In this document: in pieces, positions 61,016 to 64,000 of the stretch
How positions within the stretch are numbered: the first letter of the stretch is position 1
How the letters are laid out: each line of letters opens with the position of its first letter
Translations under genes and position numbers: made by a program
Notes under the pieces: model-generated
Seen by the model: only the letters and a program-made list of their open reading frames with translations
Databases searched by the model: none
Told to the model about the DNA's origin: nothing
Assembly (NCBI RefSeq): GCF_010078385.1
Contig: NZ_SIJC01000010.1
Location: 1 to 64,000 of the forward strand
Reading direction: 5' to 3'
DNA from: Chengkuizengella sediminis
GTDB lineage: Bacteria; Bacillota; Bacilli; Paenibacillales; KCTC-33759
DNA length: 64,000 nucleotides

Positions 61016-62065
61016 TTATGGGTACACTGGTATCATTTCCAATCCAGTAGTTTCGTCCCATCCCATCATTAAATTCAAATTTTGTATCGCTTGACCAGCA
61101 GCACCTTTAACAACATTGTCTATGACTGAAATCATCGTTAGTCTGCCAGTACGTTCATCGATTGAAAAACCAATATCACAATAATTTGATCCAGCTACTT
61201 CTTTCGTAGATGGCCAATTCCCTTTATTTCGAATTCGCACAAAAGGTCGACCTTTATAGTACGCTCGATATTGATCTATCAATTGTTGTTCGTCACAAGG
61301 TTCTACTAAATTTGCATACATCGTGCACATGATTCCGCGAGTCATCGGAATTAAGTGGGTAGTAAATGTGATGGTAGTTTGTTCTCCCACAAACCTACTT
61401 AATGTCTGTTCTATTTCAGGAATATGTTGGTGTTGATTCACTTTATAAGGTTTTAAATTTTCATTTAACTCCGCATAATGTACAGATAATCCTAATTTTC
61501 TTCCTGCACCTGAAGCGCCTGACTTAGCGTCGATAATTATGGATTTGGGGTCAATCTTTTTCATAGACAAAACAGGAATTAGTCCTAAACTAGCAGCTGT
61601 TGGATAACAACCTGGATTAGAAAGAAGCTCAGCTGTTCGAATGTCCTCTGCAAATAGTTCAGATAAACCATACACGGCTTGCTTTAAATGAGATGTTAAA
61701 GGTGGTTTGTGATGATACCACCTCTCATATATTTCTCCCGATTTTAATCGGTAGTCTCCTGATAAATCAATGACTTTGAGTCCTGCTTCTAGTAGATCAG
61801 GAATTAACGCCGAGCTAACCCCTGAAGGTGTTGCTGTAAAAACAACGTCCGATTTCTTTTGGATTAAACCTATATCTACATGATCTAAATCCAGTTCCAT
61901 CACTTGATTTAAATGAGGGAATTGGGCAGCTATCGATTCCCCTGCACTGGAGGAAGAGATGACCGAAGTAATATCTACATATGGATGGTTGATTAAAAAA
62001 CGAATCAGCTCAACACCACCATAACCTGTTGAACCAATGATCGCCGCTCTAATTGGATTGTTCAT
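61016..62065 (-). CDS. argC: N-acetyl-gamma-glutamyl-phosphate reductase
   Basis: ArgC reduces N-acetylglutamyl phosphate with NADPH. The 349-residue protein has the Rossmann loop IGSTGYGGVELIRFL (about 10-24), catalytic cysteine in LLSNPGCYPTA (about 147-157), and the conserved KSGASGAGRK and H-x-P-E-I-E segments. It is the first gene of argCJBDFGH, with its promoter immediately upstream and GGGGG before the ATG. Confidence 0.97.
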   Translation of the reverse strand: MNNPIRAAIIGSTGYGGVELIRFLINHPYVDITSVISSSSAGESIAAQFPHLNQVMELDLDHVDIGLIQKKSDVVFTATPSGVSSALIPDLLEAGLKVIDLSGDYRLKSGEIYERWYHHKPPLTSHLKQAVYGLSELFAEDIRTAELLSNPGCYPTAASLGLIPVLSMKKIDPKSIIIDAKSGASGAGRKLGLSVHYAELNENLKPYKVNQHQHIPEIEQTLSRFVGEQTTITFTTHLIPMTRGIMCTMYANLVEPCDEQQLIDQYRAYYKGRPFVRIRNKGNWPSTKEVAGSNYCDIGFSIDERTGRLTMISVIDNVVKGAAGQAIQNLNLMMGWDETTGLEMIPVYP

Positions 62066-62103
62066 CCGTGTTTCCCCCGTCTATTTATTCAAAGATATGT
62101 ATT

Positions 62104-62132
62104 ATTATACATTCATGGTTATAAAAATTCAA
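62104..62132 (-). promoter_or_regulatory. arg operon promoter overlapped by ARG-box-like sequence
   Basis: On the minus strand TTGAAT (62132-62127), a 17-base spacer and TATAAT (62109-62104) form a promoter about 40 bases before argC. The spacer and -10 contain CATGAATGTATAATAATA, which matches much of the Bacillus ARG box CATGAATAAAAATGCAAG. The -35 region reads TTGAATTTTTAT, like a second half site. ArgR/AhrC repression by arginine is therefore likely. Confidence 0.65.
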
Positions 62133-62152
62133 TGGTCTTTTTTTTCTAAATT

Positions 62153-63049
62153 TTAACTCGTAAATTTAAATCCTTGCCCCAATACCTCGTTCGTATCACT
62201 CAGGATAATAAACGCATTAGGGTCAATTGTTTTGACAAGTGTTTTAAGTTTTGTGACTTCTGTTTGTCCAACCACGACCATAAATACGATTTTTTCTTCT
62301 TCTGTGTATCCACCGTACCCTGAAAGCTTTGTTAAACCACGATCTAACTCTTGTATAATCGCTTCTTGTACGGCTTCCGTTTCGTTCGTTATAATGTATG
62401 CAACTTTAGAATATGATAATCCAATTTGTACCGCATTAATCGTTTTGCTAGTGACAAATAACCCGATTAAGGCATACATCGCGTTTTCCGGGGAAATCAC
62501 AATTCCTGCCGTTAAAATAACTAATCCATCTAAAACAGCAAGGGATAATCCCAAGCTTAACCCTGTATATTTATGTATGATTTGAGCGACTAGATCCATT
62601 CCACCTGTAGAACCACGACCGCGAAAAACGATACCTAATCCTAGACCTAAACCAACTCCACCAAAAATGGTGGCTAATAATAAATTATTTGTTGGAGGTG
62701 TTAAATCGTTTGTAAGTAAAATAAATAGCGGTGTAATAACTGATCCAATTGCTGTTTTTACACCAAACTTCTTTCCTACTAAAATCACACCTGCTATAAA
62801 TAAAGGAATATTAATAATCCATTGTGTTATCGCGGGTTCCCAGTTAAATAAAGAATCTAAAATAGTGGATACCCCAACAACTCCACCTGTAGCTATTTCA
62901 TTCGGATTTAGTAACAAGTTAAAGCTGAAAGCAACAATAAAAGTACCAATAAACAATTGAAGATATTCTACGATATGATAGGCTGGAGTTCCGTATTGAA
63001 TTAATGGTTGTTTTCTACGTGAACGTTTCGTTTGTGTTTTGTTTTGCAT
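62153..63049 (-). CDS. YitT/YvjA-family membrane protein
   Basis: A 298-residue DUF161 (YitT) family protein with about five or six transmembrane segments (residues 32-195) and a C-terminal soluble DUF2179 domain (about 215-298; YSKVAYIITNETEAVQEAIIQELDRGLTKLSGYGGYT). The motifs NPNEIATGGVVGVSTIL and RGRGSTGGMDLVAQIIHKYTG are family hallmarks. ATG 63049 is preferred (AAAGGAG 12 bases upstream); the longer frame to 63118 has no RBS. In B. subtilis the homologous yvjA follows prfB, exactly as here. The molecular function is unknown. Confidence 0.88.
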   Translation of the reverse strand: MQNKTQTKRSRRKQPLIQYGTPAYHIVEYLQLFIGTFIVAFSFNLLLNPNEIATGGVVGVSTILDSLFNWEPAITQWIINIPLFIAGVILVGKKFGVKTAIGSVITPLFILLTNDLTPPTNNLLLATIFGGVGLGLGLGIVFRGRGSTGGMDLVAQIIHKYTGLSLGLSLAVLDGLVILTAGIVISPENAMYALIGLFVTSKTINAVQIGLSYSKVAYIITNETEAVQEAIIQELDRGLTKLSGYGGYTEEEKIVFMVVVGQTEVTKLKTLVKTIDPNAFIILSDTNEVLGQGFKFTS

Positions 63050-63124
63050 TTGAAAGTATTTCTCCTTTAATAATATACCCACAATAATGAGATAATGATT
63101 TAAAAATTTACTTTTCATTTATTT

Positions 63125-63142
63125 ATAAGGGCATGCCCTTAT
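63125..63142. promoter_or_regulatory. 18-bp perfect palindrome between prfB and the yitT-type gene
   Basis: ATAAGGGCATGCCCTTAT is a perfect 18-bp palindrome that overlaps a possible minus-strand -10 (TATAAT, 63146-63141). A second inverted pair, ATAAGAG/CTCTTAT, lies just beyond (about 63149-63166). It looks like an operator or a nested hairpin in the leader of the membrane protein gene. Confidence 0.5.
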
Positions 63143-63172
63143 TATAAGTATAAGAGCCCTCTCTTATTACAC

Positions 63173-63207
63173 AAAAAAAACACCCTACATATATAGATAT
63201 GCAGGAT
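63173..63207 (-). terminator. intrinsic terminator of prfB
   Basis: On the minus strand ATCCTGCATAT (63207-63197) pairs with ATATGTAGGGT (63192-63182), with two wobbles, followed by GTTTTTTTT. It lies 28 bases after the prfB stop. Confidence 0.83.
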
Positions 63208-63235
63208 ATCTTTCTATTATCTGGTGATGTTTTCG

Positions 63236-64000
63236 TTAGTCTTGATCTATTTGTTTTCTTAAATACCCATCAATAAATGAATCAAGTTCTCCGTCCATCA
63301 CCGCGTCAGTATTCCCTGTTTCCACACTTGTACGATGATCTTTCACCATACTGTATGGATGAAACACATAAGAGCGAATTTGACTGCCCCAACCAATTTC
63401 CTGTTGTTCCCCACGTATTTCTGCAAGTGCCTGCTGTTGTTCTTCAATTTTCTTCTCATATAACTTAGATCTTAACATTTTCATGGCTTGCTCTCTATTT
63501 TTAATTTGTGAACGTTCATTTTGACAAGTCACGACGACTCCTGAAGGAATATGAGTGATCCTTACAGCGGAATCCGTTGTATTAATATGCTGTCCACCTG
63601 CACCACTAGCTCGGTACGTATCTATTTTAAGATCCTCAGTATTGATTTCAACTTCTACCTCATCATCAATTTCTGGTACAACATCACAGGATACAAATGA
63701 TGTGTGCCTGCGACCAGACGAATCAAAGGGCGAAATTCGAACTAATCGATGGACACCTTTTTCTGCTTTTAAATATCCATATGCATTATGTCCTTTAATT
63801 AATAAAGTAACACTTTTCACTCCTGCTTCATCACCAGGTAAATAATCAATAGTATCTACTTTAAAATCTTTTTTATCTGCCCATCTACGATACATCCGTA
63901 GCAGCATTTCCGCCCAATCCTGAGACTCTGTACCACCTGCCCCTGGATGAAGCTCTAAATATGCATTGAATTTATCATAAGGTTCATTTAATAATAATTG
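63236..64000 (-). CDS. prfB: peptide chain release factor 2 (3' part)
   Basis: RF2 recognises UAA and UGA stop codons. The visible 254 residues continue unbroken to the window edge (the first read as [20 protein letters not shown]), so the gene start and any programmed frameshift site lie outside. The SPF anticodon-like motif ([12 protein letters not shown]), the catalytic GGQ ([20 protein letters not shown]) and the class I RF ending ([15 protein letters not shown]) are all present. It lies upstream of the YitT-type gene, as in B. subtilis, and ends at a clear terminator. Confidence 0.96.
   Translation of the reverse strand, partial: QLLLNEPYDKFNAYLELHPGAGGTESQDWAEMLLRMYRRWADKKDFKVDTIDYLPGDEAGVKSVTLLIKGHNAYGYLKAEKGVHRLVRISPFDSSGRRHTSFVSCDVVPEIDDEVEVEINTEDLKIDTYRASGAGGQHINTTDSAVRITHIPSGVVVTCQNERSQIKNREQAMKMLRSKLYEKKIEEQQQALAEIRGEQQEIGWGSQIRSYVFHPYSMVKDHRTSVETGNTDAVMDGELDSFIDGYLRKQIDQD

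Overview
The window is AT-rich, gene-dense DNA from a low-G+C Firmicute. Spore-coat genes, strong GGAGG ribosome binding sites, frequent GTG/TTG starts, the pcrB-pcrA-ligA run and the ftsE-ftsX-ctpB-minJ-uvrB-uvrA order place it in Bacillales. Secreted CBM6 glycosidases, a copper-amine-oxidase-N stalk protein and YD-repeat proteins suggest the Paenibacillaceae side of that order. The species cannot be named from sequence alone.

1-8.5 kb: the 5' tip of a 16S rRNA gene (minus strand) with tandem rrn promoters, an MBL-fold hydrolase, ribA, the pcrB-pcrA-ligA run and a two-gene spore-coat unit. 8.6-15.1 kb: a two-component system whose kinase carries a cysteine-rich GAF domain (possible Fe-S redox sensor), an FMN reductase/MFS exporter pair, a small membrane protein and a sirohaem nitrite/sulfite reductase. 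15.1-28.2 kb: an exported-polymer region with a stalk/PKD protein, a LacI-family regulator, two duplicated GH30 glycosidases each with three CBM6 modules, and a large extracellular nuclease. Five near-identical palindromes lie upstream of the regulator and both GH30 genes, so they look like one regulon. The second GH30 and the nuclease end in the same C-terminal module. 28.5-39.7 kb: conserved core genes uvrA, uvrB (with a LexA-like box), minJ, ctpB, an EnvC-type M23 protein, ftsX and ftsE.

39.7-53.6 kb is accessory: a MITE-like element just upstream of ftsE, small peptide genes, a probable type I toxin (27-aa holin-like peptide with its own promoter and terminator), a flavodoxin-fold quinone reductase, and a polymorphic-toxin locus. 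That locus has a 2332-residue secreted YD-repeat protein with HINT and C-terminal toxin domains, a small zinc-ribbon protein as likely immunity, and two secreted partners. The YD-repeat protein carries an embedded cohesin-like plus dockerin-like segment, and one partner ends in a cohesin-like domain. This suggests non-covalent assembly of an extracellular toxin complex and is the most unusual system here.

53.8-62.1 kb: a complete argCJBDFGH operon behind a promoter overlapped by ARG-box-like sequence. 62.1-64 kb: a YitT/YvjA-family membrane protein and the 3' part of prfB. Compared with the B. subtilis order prfB-yvjA-cccB-ftsE, about 22 kb (toxin locus plus arg operon) separates yvjA from ftsE.

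Two intergenic regions (10.8 kb and 58.8 kb) carry the same three-way-junction fold with an identical apical hairpin and compensating stem changes, and a stripped-down third copy lies at 56.5 kb. This is a candidate structured RNA or mobile hairpin family.
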